DNA from: Flavobacteriales bacterium
Lineage (GTDB): Bacteria; Bacteroidota; Bacteroidia; Flavobacteriales_F; PHOS-HE28
Reading direction: 5' to 3'
Assembly: GCA_023957375.1 (NCBI GenBank)
Contig: JAMLHB010000001.1
Location: 558,001-622,000 of the forward strand
DNA length: 64,000 nt
In this document: positions 1 to 8,667 of the stretch, one piece after another
Position numbering within the stretch: the first letter of the stretch is position 1
How the letters are laid out: each line of letters starts with the position of its first letter
Made by a program: the position numbers and the translations under genes
The notes under the pieces: model-generated
Told to the model about the DNA's origin: nothing
The model's database searches: none
What the model saw: only the letters and a program-made list of their open reading frames with translations

Positions 1-895
1 AGATCTCGATGGCCCGCGGGCCTGTTTGCGTGGCTTGGCCGGAAAGGGCATCCACAATGCCGGTGGCGGGGTCCGGAGGCACGTTGCTGCACGGATAGGC
101 AATGAATTGCATGTCGCGCATGATGGCGCCGATCCACGCGCCATTGGCATTGTACTGGTCTACGCGGACCACCACCACCCAGTTGCCTACTTGGTTCAAG
201 GTGAAGGTCACTTGCCCGCTTGCAGGGTCCAGGGTGATGCCCGGGATCGGCTGCTGCCCGGTATGGGGGCTGACATAAGGCAGGTTCACGCCGCCCGTGT
301 TCATGGCGGAAATAAAGGTGTAGGCCAGTGAGTCGCCCTGTGCATCGAAGGCCCCGTAGCTGTACGAGATGGGATAGCCCGCGCAGACGAACGGAATGGC
401 CGTGTTCGTGAATTGGGCGGAATTGTCGCAAGGGCCTGCCTGATTGTTGATCCGCGCTTCGATGTATACGTCCTTGTCGCCCGGGTTCACCAAGTTGGCG
501 ATGGCTCCGTTGCGCCAAGGAGCCGACCAGGAAACCGTCCAGTAATTGCACGGTGGCAGGGTTACCGTGCCCGTATAGATGTACTGCTGAATGCCCGGCA
601 ACGTGCCGCCTTGGCAGGTGCTGTTCGGCAACTCCAAGTTGCACAGTTGGGAGATCTCCACCCCGCCCGGGGTGCTCACGTTCACCGTTTTATTGCCGCA
701 AGGGCTTTGTACCGCCAGGGTATAGGAGTTGTTCAGGCTTACCCCGGCACAATCCCGGTATACCACCAACGTGATTCGGTACTGATTCCCTCCCAGGCAT
801 TGGTAGTAGATCTCGCCGCCCGCGATGTGCGTGGCTTTCGCAACGGATATGGCGAAGAACCCCAAGACAATGGTGAGAAGCAGTTTGCGGAACAT
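1..895 (-). CDS. Gliding-motility-type secreted surface protein, N-terminal part (runs off the left edge)
   Basis: The frame opens at ATG 895 and has no stop before the window edge, so only the first 298 codons are visible. The protein starts with a signal peptide (MFRKLLLTIVLGFF, cleaved near AKA) followed at once by THIAGGEIYYQC. That mature N-terminus is typical of very large Bacteroidota surface proteins that carry PKD-like repeats and a C-terminal gliding-motility/T9SS domain (established family knowledge). The visible part is rich in Cys, Gly, Asn and aromatic residues, with beta-sandwich-like spacing. The sorting domain would lie outside the window, so export by T9SS is inferred. A run of eight G residues (897-904) lies one base upstream of the start codon. 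The gene is divergent from ffh. Confidence 0.75.
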   Translation of the reverse strand, partial: MFRKLLLTIVLGFFAISVAKATHIAGGEIYYQCLGGNQYRITLVVYRDCAGVSLNNSYTLAVQSPCGNKTVNVSTPGGVEISQLCNLELPNSTCQGGTLPGIQQYIYTGTVTLPPCNYWTVSWSAPWRNGAIANLVNPGDKDVYIEARINNQAGPCDNSAQFTNTAIPFVCAGYPISYSYGAFDAQGDSLAYTFISAMNTGGVNLPYVSPHTGQQPIPGITLDPASGQVTFTLNQVGNWVVVVRVDQYNANGAWIGAIMRDMQFIAYPCSNVPPDPATGIVDALSGQATQTGPRAIEI

Positions 896-964
896 CGGGG
901 GGGGACGTAGTGCCTTAGCCCTCCTACGGGGAAGCCCGTATGAGGTTACCTCCTGTGCCGCCTA

Positions 965-1075
965 CTTGGTCCGGGCAGGTGTACCGGGATGGGCCATGCC
1001 GTGCAACAAGCATCCGGGGGAAGCTTTCGGACCAAGGGCCAAAGACCTCGGTGGCCTTGGAATAAGGCAGGCCAC
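965..1075. other. Nested hairpins upstream of ffh; candidate structured RNA or cruciform
   Basis: Two arms of nine bases (965-973 CTTGGTCCG and 1028-1036 CGGACCAAG) are perfectly complementary. Inside them 984-991 pairs with 1011-1017 (CCGGATG/CATCCGG with one bulged G). A second hairpin follows, 1051-1057 with 1069-1075 (GTGGCCT/AGGCCAC). All lie upstream of the probable ffh promoter, so they may be a separate small RNA, the leader of the minus-strand gene, or only a cruciform. The conserved SRP RNA loop was looked for and not found. Confidence 0.4.
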
Positions 1076-1082
1076 GCGTGGG

Positions 1083-1090
1083 TATCTTCG
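1083..1090 (+). promoter_or_regulatory. Probable -7 box of ffh (TATCTTCG)
   Basis: TATCTTCG fits the TAnnTTCG variant of the Bacteroidota TAnnTTTG box and lies 19 bases before the ffh ATG. The same variant precedes the pyrR-like gene and the first M16 peptidase gene. Confidence 0.4.
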
Positions 1091-1109
1091 CGGCCCTGAA
1101 ACCGGAGGA

Positions 1110-2450
1110 ATGTTCGAGAACCTGAACGACAAGCTGGAACGCGCTTTCAAAGTGCTCAAGGGCCAAGGCCAGATCACGGAGATCAACGTGGCTGAAACGG
1201 TCAAGGAGATCCGCCGTGCGCTGCTGGACGCTGACGTGAACTACAAAACCGCCAAGGAATTCACCGATCGCGTGAAGGCCAAGGCACTGGGCCAGAACGT
1301 GCTCACCGCCGTCAGCCCAGGCCAGTTGCTCACCAAGGTCACCCACGATGAACTTGCGGAGCTGATGGGCGGTCGCAACGCGGGCATCAACCTCAGCGGC
1401 AACCCCACGGTGGTGCTCATGAGCGGCCTGCAGGGGTCGGGCAAAACCACCTTCAGCGGCAAACTGGCCAACTACCTGCGCAAGAAGGGCCGCAAGGTGC
1501 TGCTCACTGCGGCCGACGTGTACCGCCCTGCGGCCATCGACCAGTTGGAGACGCTGGGCAAACAGTTGGACATCGCCGTGTACAGCGAGCGCGACAACAA
1601 AGACCCCGTGGGAATCGCCAAGAACGCCATCGTACACGCCAAACAGCACGGCTTCACCGCCGTGATCATCGACACCGCCGGGCGCCTGGCCGTGGATGAG
1701 GCCATGATGGATGAGATCACGCGCATCAAGAAGGCCATCAGCCCGCAGGAAACGCTCTTCGTGGTGGATGCCATGACCGGCCAGGATGCCGTGAACACCG
1801 CCAAGGCCTTCAACGACCGCCTCAACATCGACGGGGTGGTGCTCACCAAGCTCGACGGCGACGCACGCGGCGGCGCAGCCCTCACCATCCGCAGCGTGGT
1901 GGACAAACCCATCAAATTCATCGGCACCGGTGAAAAGATGGAAGCCATCGATGAGTTCCATCCGGACCGCATGGCCGGCCGCATCCTCGGCATGGGCGAC
2001 GTGGTGAGCTTGGTGGAACGCGCCCAGGAACAATTCGACGAGAAGGAAGCCCGCGCCCTGCAAAAGAAGATCGCCAAGGACCAGTTCGGCTTCGACGACT
2101 TTCTGCAGCAGATCCAGCAGATCAAGAAGATGGGCAACATGAAGGACCTCATGGGCATGATCCCCGGTGTGGGCAAGGCCATGAAGAACATGGACATCCC
2201 CGACGACGCCTTCAAGGGTATCGAGGCCATCATCGGCAGCATGACCCCCGCGGAGCGCACCAACCCGGCCCTGCTCAACGGTAGCCGCCGCCAACGCATC
2301 GCCATGGGCAGCGGCACCAACGTGGCGGAGGTGAACAAGCTGATGAAGCAGTTTGACGAGATGCGCAAGATGATGAAGATGATGGGCGACAAAAGCAAGA
2401 TGCAGGCCATGATGCAACGCATGCAGCAGGCCCAGGGGATGCGGCGTTGA
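1110..2450 (+). CDS. ffh: Signal recognition particle protein Ffh (SRP54)
   Basis: This 446-aa protein is the GTPase that binds signal sequences on ribosomes and, with SRP RNA and FtsY, delivers membrane and secreted proteins to SecYEG. The N domain covers about residues 1-95. The G domain has GLQGSGKTT (106-114), DTAGR (188-192) and TKLDG (246-250), followed by ARGG. The Met-rich M domain occupies the last 150 residues and ends in a run of Met, Gln and Lys. The frame stays open upstream to 825, but ATG 1110 is chosen because the protein then begins MFENLNDKLE as in the family and normal length is obtained. GGAGGA directly abuts the ATG, too close for a standard Shine-Dalgarno role. Confidence 0.97.
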   Translation: MFENLNDKLERAFKVLKGQGQITEINVAETVKEIRRALLDADVNYKTAKEFTDRVKAKALGQNVLTAVSPGQLLTKVTHDELAELMGGRNAGINLSGNPTVVLMSGLQGSGKTTFSGKLANYLRKKGRKVLLTAADVYRPAAIDQLETLGKQLDIAVYSERDNKDPVGIAKNAIVHAKQHGFTAVIIDTAGRLAVDEAMMDEITRIKKAISPQETLFVVDAMTGQDAVNTAKAFNDRLNIDGVVLTKLDGDARGGAALTIRSVVDKPIKFIGTGEKMEAIDEFHPDRMAGRILGMGDVVSLVERAQEQFDEKEARALQKKIAKDQFGFDDFLQQIQQIKKMGNMKDLMGMIPGVGKAMKNMDIPDDAFKGIEAIIGSMTPAERTNPALLNGSRRQRIAMGSGTNVAEVNKLMKQFDEMRKMMKMMGDKSKMQAMMQRMQQAQGMRR

Positions 2451-2475
2451 ACAGAGCCGAGACCCCGGGCCCAAG

Positions 2476-2679
2476 CCAGGGCTATCGGGTCTTATCCATG
2501 CGCCTGGCGGCGCATTCACACACTGATTTGAACCACGGATCCACACGGATGAACACGGATAGGGAAGGTTGTTTTGCTTGGTAGGTGGGTCCATGATCCG
2601 TGTTCATCCGTGTCCATCCGTGGTCTTCATACTTTTTGGAAGCCGCGCCCGCAGGGCGCGTTAGACCCGATGGCCCTGG
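2476..2679. repeat. Composite palindromic intergenic element
   Basis: Outer arms 2476-2492 and 2663-2679 are complementary at 16 of 17 positions. Inner arms 2532-2560 and 2595-2623 are complementary with two mismatches and are built from repeated CACGGAT/ATCCGTG units. The gap between ffh and folD (2451-2724) contains no gene, and this element fills most of it. It may also act as a terminator for ffh. It looks like a dispersed repeat family, but only one copy is visible here. Confidence 0.75.
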
Positions 2680-2724
2680 GGCCCAAGCACGCGCTTGGCG
2701 GCCAAGCCGTAGCTTCGGCCCGCC

Positions 2725-3612
2725 ATGACCACACTTTCCACTTTCCGGGAGCTCAACGGCATTGAATGCGGAAAAGCGGTGCGTGCACGCATCGCGGAGG
2801 CCGCCGCCCGGGTCAAGTCCAAGCGCGGGCACGCCCCGCACCTCGCCGCCGTGCTGGTGGGCGATGACCCCGCCAGCCAAACCTACGTGGGCAGCAAGGT
2901 GAAGGCATGCGAGGAAGTGGGCTTCCGCAGCAGTCTACTAAAGCGGCCGGCGGACATTGCCGAAGCCGATCTGCTCCGGCTGGTGGACCAGCTCAACAAC
3001 GATCCCCAAGTGGACGGCTTCATCGTGCAGCTCCCCTTGCCCAAGCACATCAACGAGGAGCGCATCACCTTGGCCATTGCCCCCGGCAAGGACGTGGATG
3101 GCTTCCACCCGCAAAACCTCGGCCGCATGTTGCTGGGCCTGCCCGGCTACCTGCCCGCCACGCCCAACGGCATCGTGGAGCTGCTCAAGCACTATGAAGT
3201 GCCCACCGAAGGCAAACATTGCGTAGTGGTGGGCCGCAGCAACATCGTGGGCACGCCCATGGCCATCCTCATGAGCCGCAATGCCAATCCCGGCAACTGC
3301 ACGGTGACCATTGCGCACAGCCGCACCAAGGACCTTCCCGCCATCACCCGCCAGGCGGACATCCTCATCGTGGCCATCGGCAAGCCCAACTTCATCACCG
3401 CCGACATGGTGAAACAAGGCGCCGTGGTGGTGGACGTGGGCATCCACCGCGTGGACGATGCCACCCGCAAAAAGGGCTACCGCATCTGCGGCGACGTGGA
3501 CTTCGATGCCGTGGCGCCCAACAGCGCTTGGATCACCCCCGTGCCCGGCGGCGTGGGCCCGATGACCGTGACCAGCCTGCTGCTGAACACCTTGAAGGCG
3601 GCGGAGAACTGA
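2725..3612 (+). CDS. folD: Bifunctional methylenetetrahydrofolate dehydrogenase/cyclohydrolase FolD
   Basis: This 295-aa cytosolic enzyme oxidises 5,10-methylene-THF with NADP+ and hydrolyses the product to 10-formyl-THF, supplying one-carbon units for purines and initiator Met-tRNA. The catalytic Y-x-x-x-K pair is Y54 and K58 in YVGSKVKACEEVG. KDVDGF and the dinucleotide-binding GRSNIVGTP segment follow in the expected order. PGGVGPMTV near residue 275 is the family C-terminal signature. Length matches the family. The ATG at 2725 is the only sensible start, and no Shine-Dalgarno is evident. It stands 34 bases before the carbonic anhydrase gene and could be cotranscribed with it. Confidence 0.97.
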   Translation: MTTLSTFRELNGIECGKAVRARIAEAAARVKSKRGHAPHLAAVLVGDDPASQTYVGSKVKACEEVGFRSSLLKRPADIAEADLLRLVDQLNNDPQVDGFIVQLPLPKHINEERITLAIAPGKDVDGFHPQNLGRMLLGLPGYLPATPNGIVELLKHYEVPTEGKHCVVVGRSNIVGTPMAILMSRNANPGNCTVTIAHSRTKDLPAITRQADILIVAIGKPNFITADMVKQGAVVVDVGIHRVDDATRKKGYRICGDVDFDAVAPNSAWITPVPGGVGPMTVTSLLLNTLKAAEN

Positions 3613-3646
3613 AACCCATTACCGCATCATTCCCGATCCAACAAAA

Positions 3647-4303
3647 ATGCCCAAGGAAACCGTCCCTTTCTACGACCGGATCTTCGCCAACAACCGCAAA
3701 TGGATCGCTGACAAGAAAGCGGTGGACCCCGGTTTCTTCACCCGATTGGCCCAAGGCCAGAACCCGGAAGTGCTCTTCATCGGCTGCAGCGACAGCCGCG
3801 TCACCGCCGAGGAGCTCATGGGCGCGGAGCCGGGTGAGGTCTTCGTGCACCGCAACATCAGCAACGTGGTGGGCAGCACCGACCTCAACGCGCTCAGCGT
3901 GGTGGAATATGCCATCGGGGCGTTGCAGGTGAAGCACGTGGTGGTGTGCGGCCACTACGGTTGTGGCGGGGTGAAGGCGGCCATGGAACCCCAGGACCTC
4001 GGCCTGCTGAACCCGTGGCTGCGCCGGATCCGGGACGTATACCGCCTGCACCGCGCAGAGCTGGATGCCATCCGTGATGAACACAAGCGCTATGATCGCC
4101 TAGTGGAACTCAACGTGGAGGAGCAGTGCCTCAATGTGATCAAAACCGCCGTGTTCCAGAAATCCTTCCTTCGGGGCAACATTCCGGCGGTGCATGCCTG
4201 GGTGTTCAACATGGCCACCGGTGAGCTGGTGGACCTGCACTTCGATTTCAAGGCCCGGTTGGATGAAGTGCGCCAGATCTACGACCTGAAGCCGAAGGTG
4301 TGA
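3647..4303 (+). CDS. Beta-class carbonic anhydrase
   Basis: This 218-aa zinc enzyme interconverts CO2 and bicarbonate in the cytosol. The zinc ligands are visible as C47 in GCSDSR and H103 and C106 in CGHYGCGGV. D49 and R51 form the catalytic dyad of the beta class. VHRNISNVV and the SVVEYAI helix also match the family. No signal peptide is present. It lies 34 bases after folD on the same strand. The sequence does not allow a choice between the names can and cynT, and no cyanase gene is nearby. Confidence 0.95.
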   Translation: MPKETVPFYDRIFANNRKWIADKKAVDPGFFTRLAQGQNPEVLFIGCSDSRVTAEELMGAEPGEVFVHRNISNVVGSTDLNALSVVEYAIGALQVKHVVVCGHYGCGGVKAAMEPQDLGLLNPWLRRIRDVYRLHRAELDAIRDEHKRYDRLVELNVEEQCLNVIKTAVFQKSFLRGNIPAVHAWVFNMATGELVDLHFDFKARLDEVRQIYDLKPKV

Positions 4304-4390
4304 GGCTGAACGGTGATCGGTCGGCGTCGACGCGCCGCTCGAGCATTCAACCTATTTCAGACATTGCGCTCCCAACATCCAAGAAACTTG

Positions 4391-5980
4391 ATGCAATACC
4401 CAACTATTGTGGCCTTGCTGGCCCTGCCACTCCTGCCGATCATTTCCGTTGCCCAGAAAAAGACCGATAAGGCCAATGTGAAGTGGGGGCCTGATCTAAC
4501 GGCAAAGGAAAATGGCGTGTTCGATGAAGTGATCGGAGACGCCGGTAATTCCACCTTCCTGCTGGTGCGGGTGAAGAAGGAGGTGCACATCCAGCGCATG
4601 GAAGGCCTGAAGGCCGCCTGGCAGAAGCCGGTGGAGTTGAAAGTGGACAAGAAAGACTTGACCCTGGAACACATCGTGCTCAGCCAAGGCAATGTCCTGG
4701 TGTTCGCCTCCTATTATGACAAGAAGGAGAACGAGAACAAGTTGTTCGTAAGCACCTATGCCCAAGCGGACTTCAAGCCGGCCAGTGTCTTGCGCCCAAT
4801 CGGTTCCATTCCGGCGGAAAAGTCATCCAATGCGGGCAGTTTCAACGTAACAACCAGTCCGGACAAGAGCAAAGTGCTGGTGCACATCGTACCGCCACGC
4901 GAAAAAGATGCCGATCAGCGGTCGCGGATCGAAATGTATGATGCAGCCATGCAGCCGTTGTGGGCGCAGGAGTTTGCATTGCCGTACAACGATGATGAGT
5001 TCAAGCTGGAATCACAGCGGGTGGACAATGACGGCTCGGTCGTCGTGCTCGGTGTGAAATATGCGGTGAAGCAGGAAAAGCGTGAACTGAAGCGCGCCAG
5101 CAAGGCCACCTACGAATACCACCTGCTGGTGTACCGGGCGGAGTCGCCCACCCCGCAGGACAAGGTGATCTCCGTGCCGGAAAAGTTCCTTCAGGACATG
5201 ACCATTTCGCTGGCCGAAACCGGGGACATCCTCTGTGCGGGCCTGTACGGAAACAAGAACAGCTTCAGCGTGCGCGGTGCCTTCTTCCTCAAGCTGGACC
5301 GCCAATCCAAGCAGATCAAGCACGCGGACTACAAGGAATTCGGCGACGACTTCATCACCATGTACATGAAGGAGAAGGATGCCGAAAAGGCCAAGAAAAA
5401 GGCCGAACGGAAAGGGGAGGAGATGGAGATGCCGGAGTATACCCTGCATGACATTATCCACCGCGACGACGGCGGCGCGGTGCTGCTGGCCGAGCAGTAC
5501 TACCTCGTTGTCTCCACCACCACGATGTCCACCGGCAACGGAGGAACCACCACGGTGACCAACTACCACTACTACTACAACGACGTGCTGGTGATCAACA
5601 TCGACCCGCAGGGCAACATCGAATGGGCCACCAAAGTGCCCAAGCGCCAGCACAGTGTCAACGACCTCGGGCGCTACAGCAGCTTTGCCGTGGACGTGAA
5701 AGGCAGCAATATCTACATGGTTTTCAACGATACCGGTGAGAACCTCTTCCTCAAGCCCGGCGACAAGGTGAAGCAGTTCAGCCTCACCGGCAAGGATGCC
5801 TTGGTGGTGCTGGCCACCATCGGCGCCAGCGGCAACACCAGCCGCGAGGCCCTCTTCTCGCCCGATCGCCGCGATGTGATCCTGCGCCCCAAGGACTGCG
5901 TGGAGCTGAGCGATAAGACCATGTTCATCTACGCCAGCCGAAAGAACGATTACCGCTTCGGCCAGATCGTGTTCGACTAG
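4391..5980 (+). CDS. Secreted protein of unknown function
   Basis: I do not recognise the family. The 529-aa product starts with a signal peptide (MQYPTIVALLALPLLPIISVAQ). ATG 4391 is preferred over the open upstream frame from 4313 because it places the signal peptide at the N-terminus. The mature part alternates charged and beta-strand segments, with a Lys/Glu-rich stretch about two thirds along (KEKDAEKAKKKAERKGEE) and a Thr-rich patch (VVSTTTMSTGNGGTTTVT). This pattern suggests a propeller-like periplasmic or surface protein. The C-terminus (RFGQIVFD) does not look like a T9SS sorting domain. A strong terminator follows 16 bases after the stop. Confidence 0.7.
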   Translation: MQYPTIVALLALPLLPIISVAQKKTDKANVKWGPDLTAKENGVFDEVIGDAGNSTFLLVRVKKEVHIQRMEGLKAAWQKPVELKVDKKDLTLEHIVLSQGNVLVFASYYDKKENENKLFVSTYAQADFKPASVLRPIGSIPAEKSSNAGSFNVTTSPDKSKVLVHIVPPREKDADQRSRIEMYDAAMQPLWAQEFALPYNDDEFKLESQRVDNDGSVVVLGVKYAVKQEKRELKRASKATYEYHLLVYRAESPTPQDKVISVPEKFLQDMTISLAETGDILCAGLYGNKNSFSVRGAFFLKLDRQSKQIKHADYKEFGDDFITMYMKEKDAEKAKKKAERKGEEMEMPEYTLHDIIHRDDGGAVLLAEQYYLVVSTTTMSTGNGGTTTVTNYHYYYNDVLVINIDPQGNIEWATKVPKRQHSVNDLGRYSSFAVDVKGSNIYMVFNDTGENLFLKPGDKVKQFSLTGKDALVVLATIGASGNTSREALFSPDRRDVILRPKDCVELSDKTMFIYASRKNDYRFGQIVFD

Positions 5981-5996
5981 GTGTGGCAGACAGAGC

Positions 5997-6035
5997 AACG
6001 AGGCCGATGGATCCACATGGTCCATCGGCCTCGTT
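5997..6035 (+). terminator. Terminator with 15-bp perfect stem
   Basis: 5997-6011 pairs perfectly with 6021-6035, with a nine-base loop and GTTTC after the stem. It lies between the 3' ends of the 4391-5980 gene and the convergent 6107-7222 gene, so it can serve both directions. Confidence 0.85.
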
Positions 6036-6106
6036 GTTTCAGCAAGGATGCCCAGGTCGTGGCCCTGGCGCAGCTTATCCGGCTGGACGTCCGCGGGGCA
6101 TGGCTC

Positions 6107-7222
6107 TTATTCCACCACCACCTTGGCGTGGCCGCGATACGCGCCGGCGCTGGCGGCTTGCAACACGTACAACCCGCGCGCGTGGCCGCTCAGGTCCAGA
6201 CGTACGGGGCCTTGGGCGGAAGGCCACGAGCCCACCAACAGGCCCGTGGTGGTGTATAGGCTCAGCCTCCATGCGCCGGAGGACGGACCATGTACCAACC
6301 ATAGATTGTCGCCTTGCGCCATTGCGGAGAGCATCTTCGCCGGGCGTTGTTCGGCCATGGCCACCGGGCCGCAACCCGTCATGCCCAAGTTTTCCGCGGA
6401 CCACAGGTTGTTGCGCTGGGCCACAGGGCTGTTCAGCGCCGCATGCACCTTCAGTTTCTGCCCTTGTGTGAACATCTTGTTGCAGAACGAGTAGGTCATG
6501 TAGTTCTCCAACATCACCGGCATTGTGCCAGCACAACCGTCAGGACCGCTGTAGATGCAATCCGTGATCTCACGCGAGGGAGGGGTGTCATCCACGCCGT
6601 CATCCCCGCACAGGGTGCCTTCAATTGGTTCTTCCCACAGGAGCTTCAGGTCCAGGTAGCGGCCCGCATTGTAGATGATGGTGGGTGCGTAGGAGTAGGA
6701 GGAGGTGCCGATGGAGCCGAAAACGTTGTGCCGGATCATGATGCCATCCTCACCCGGGTCCACGGCCGCTTGCGCAGGTGAATACGTGAAGTGATGCCCG
6801 CCGCCCGTGAAGTTTTGGATCACCCAGATGTTCAGGTAGCGGTCGGGTGGCCATTGGTCCAAGTACGATTCCGGGGTACCGCCCTGCTGGGCCAAGGGCG
6901 TTTGGTAGCGTAGGATGCCCGTGGTGGGCGAGCCGTCCGGGGCGATGGAGGCCAGGCAGAACTCCACTTCCATGTCCGCAGCGAGCACGTCGTACGGCGG
7001 TTGCAAGGTCGGTTCGAAGGACAACGAGTTGAAGCCCGTGTTCAAGTCGTCAATCCCGCTCATGACCTGGGCATCCGAGATGTTCGCGAAGATGCTGTTG
7101 TCCCAAAGTACATGTACCACTACGGGGATGGTATAGGGCTGGGCGTGAACGATGGTGGCCACCACACTTGCCGCCACCAAGGCGAGCACCCTTGCTATCC
7201 TTGCCGTGTCTAATTGCTTCAT
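6107..7222 (-). CDS. T9SS-exported pappalysin-like (M43) protein with the zinc site lost
   Basis: The 371-aa product has a signal peptide (MKQLDTARIARVLALVAA, cleaved after VHA) and then the layout of an M43 metallopeptidase (cytophagalysin/pappalysin type). Where the family has HExxHxxGxxH, this protein has YNAGRYLDLKL: Y184, N185, R188 and L194 replace the two His, the catalytic Glu and the third His. Supporting landmarks are kept: W196, CGDDGVDDTPP (205-215), the Met-turn-like NYMTYS (240-245) and CNKMFTQGQ. The last ~80 residues look like a T9SS sorting domain (GLYVLQ and KVVVE). It is therefore probably a catalytically dead binding protein. Its ATG overlaps the stop of the upstream gene (ATGA, 7219-7222), making it the third gene of an operon. 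Confidence 0.8.
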   Translation of the reverse strand: MKQLDTARIARVLALVAASVVATIVHAQPYTIPVVVHVLWDNSIFANISDAQVMSGIDDLNTGFNSLSFEPTLQPPYDVLAADMEVEFCLASIAPDGSPTTGILRYQTPLAQQGGTPESYLDQWPPDRYLNIWVIQNFTGGGHHFTYSPAQAAVDPGEDGIMIRHNVFGSIGTSSYSYAPTIIYNAGRYLDLKLLWEEPIEGTLCGDDGVDDTPPSREITDCIYSGPDGCAGTMPVMLENYMTYSFCNKMFTQGQKLKVHAALNSPVAQRNNLWSAENLGMTGCGPVAMAEQRPAKMLSAMAQGDNLWLVHGPSSGAWRLSLYTTTGLLVGSWPSAQGPVRLDLSGHARGLYVLQAASAGAYRGHAKVVVE

Positions 7223-8667
7223 GGTCGCAGGATCTTGGTTGCAAGTTGCTGTTTGTTGGCCGAAATGGCACGCAGGAAGTAGAGCCCAGGTGGTGCAGGG
7301 CCAAGGTTGATCACCATGGAATTGCCACCGGTGTCCCACCTGCCCACCACCTGCCCGGCCGTGTTGAAGGCCTCCAGGTGCCAGTTGCCCTGCTGCGGGA
7401 ATGTGATGCGCCATTGTCCCCCGCCGGGCAGGGGGGTGGCCTGCAATTGTGCCGGTGGTGCTGCGGCTTCCGATAGGCCCACCGTGCTGCACCCGCCCAC
7501 GGCATCGCCGCCCGTCCATTGCAGCACTTGTTGCATGGTGTCGCCGTCCACCGTGAGCACGGTGCCGCATACGTACAGGCTGTCCCGCCATACCGCCAGT
7601 TCGTACAGGGTGGGATGGTGGCCCCAGTAGGCACGCAGCTCGCCCGGATAGCTGCACCAGTGCTGGCCGTCCCATTTGGCAATGCTGCTGCACGGCACCC
7701 CGGCGGCTTCCATGAAGCGGCCGCACACCACCAGTTCATCGTGGAACCATTGCAGCCCGAGCACGGCTGTATTGCCTGGCATGGCGGTGTTCAACACCCC
7801 GCCGCCCAAGCTGTTCCATTGCTCCCCGTCGAAGCTGGCCACGCCATTGCCCGGTCCGCCGTTGTCCATGCGGAAGGCACCGCCCACGTACAGGATGTCA
7901 TCGTGGACCAGGATCTCCTTGATGGGGCCGTAATAGGTGCCCCAACCGGGCACGTATTCCCAACTGGTGCCGTTCCAGCGCAAAAAGCACGCATAGCCTT
8001 CGCTCAAGGGATCCCGGAAGAAGCCCGTGATGTACGTCATCCCCCTGAAATCGAACACGAAGCCGACCAGGTTATCGTCGTAGTACGGGATCTGGTCAAA
8101 AGGCGCCCATGGGTGGAATTCGGTGCCATCGAAGCGGAAAACGCAGTTCTCCGGCAGCCCGCACAACTCCGTGTACCGCCCGGTGGCATACAACACGGTA
8201 TCCGGCAATTTGGGAACCAAGGTGTTGATGCTCGCTGAACTTGGCACCGGGCAGCTTAAGGGTTCCCATTTTTCGGTGGCTTCGTTCAGTCGTGCCAGAT
8301 ATCTGTTCCCTAGCCCATCGCCGGTGGGAAATGCAAAATCACCGCAGGCATACAATCGGCCTTGAAAGCGAATGAACCAGTACGTCTGTGCTGTCGAATT
8401 ATTGCCAGAAATCGGTTCGATCCTGGACGCTAGGCTGTCCCACCGGGTACCATCCCAAATGACCTGGCCCATGCCCAAAAGCGTATCATGCTCATTGCGG
8501 ATCCACATGAACGTTCCCCCGGCCAGCAAGCGGTCCGTGACCACATCCCCAAAGAGCGTCTGCACCTCCGTGGGGCCGATGGTACCCTTGCCCAAGGCCC
8601 TCCAGTACTGGGCATCCGCCGCCATGCTTGCGGAAAGGGCCATTGCCAAAGCCATGTACGCTTTCAT
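7219..8667 (-). CDS. T9SS-exported beta-propeller/Kelch-like protein
   Basis: The 482-aa product has a signal peptide (MKAYMALAMALSASMAADA) and repeated units in which a W-D-G or F-D-G turn is followed by W and a Gly-rich strand, for example WDGTRWDSL, FDGEQWNSLGGG and WDGQHWCSY. This is the pattern of secreted propeller proteins of Bacteroidota. The C-terminus is a T9SS sorting domain ending LATKILRP. No enzymatic motif is seen. Its ATG overlaps the stop of the upstream 926-aa gene (8664-8667), and its own stop overlaps the next ATG. The DNA coding for its sorting domain is almost identical to that of the upstream gene (7299-7413 against 8744-8858). Confidence 0.8.
   Translation of the reverse strand: MKAYMALAMALSASMAADAQYWRALGKGTIGPTEVQTLFGDVVTDRLLAGGTFMWIRNEHDTLLGMGQVIWDGTRWDSLASRIEPISGNNSTAQTYWFIRFQGRLYACGDFAFPTGDGLGNRYLARLNEATEKWEPLSCPVPSSASINTLVPKLPDTVLYATGRYTELCGLPENCVFRFDGTEFHPWAPFDQIPYYDDNLVGFVFDFRGMTYITGFFRDPLSEGYACFLRWNGTSWEYVPGWGTYYGPIKEILVHDDILYVGGAFRMDNGGPGNGVASFDGEQWNSLGGGVLNTAMPGNTAVLGLQWFHDELVVCGRFMEAAGVPCSSIAKWDGQHWCSYPGELRAYWGHHPTLYELAVWRDSLYVCGTVLTVDGDTMQQVLQWTGGDAVGGCSTVGLSEAAAPPAQLQATPLPGGGQWRITFPQQGNWHLEAFNTAGQVVGRWDTGGNSMVINLGPAPPGLYFLRAISANKQQLATKILRP
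7299..7413. repeat. Duplicated T9SS sorting-domain DNA, copy 1
   Basis: 115 bases identical to 8744-8858 at all but three positions (7360, 7403 and 7410). It codes for the core of the sorting domain of the 482-aa protein. The surrounding coding sequence is much less alike. Confidence 0.9.

Noticed and set aside
896..1109. SRP RNA (ffs) beside ffh
   Set aside because: The region is structured, but the conserved SRP loop pattern was not found on either strand.
924..2594. 556-codon open frame opposite ffh
   Set aside because: His/Val/Leu-rich antisense frame produced by codon bias of a GC-rich gene; no start context, signal or family resemblance, while ffh is certain.
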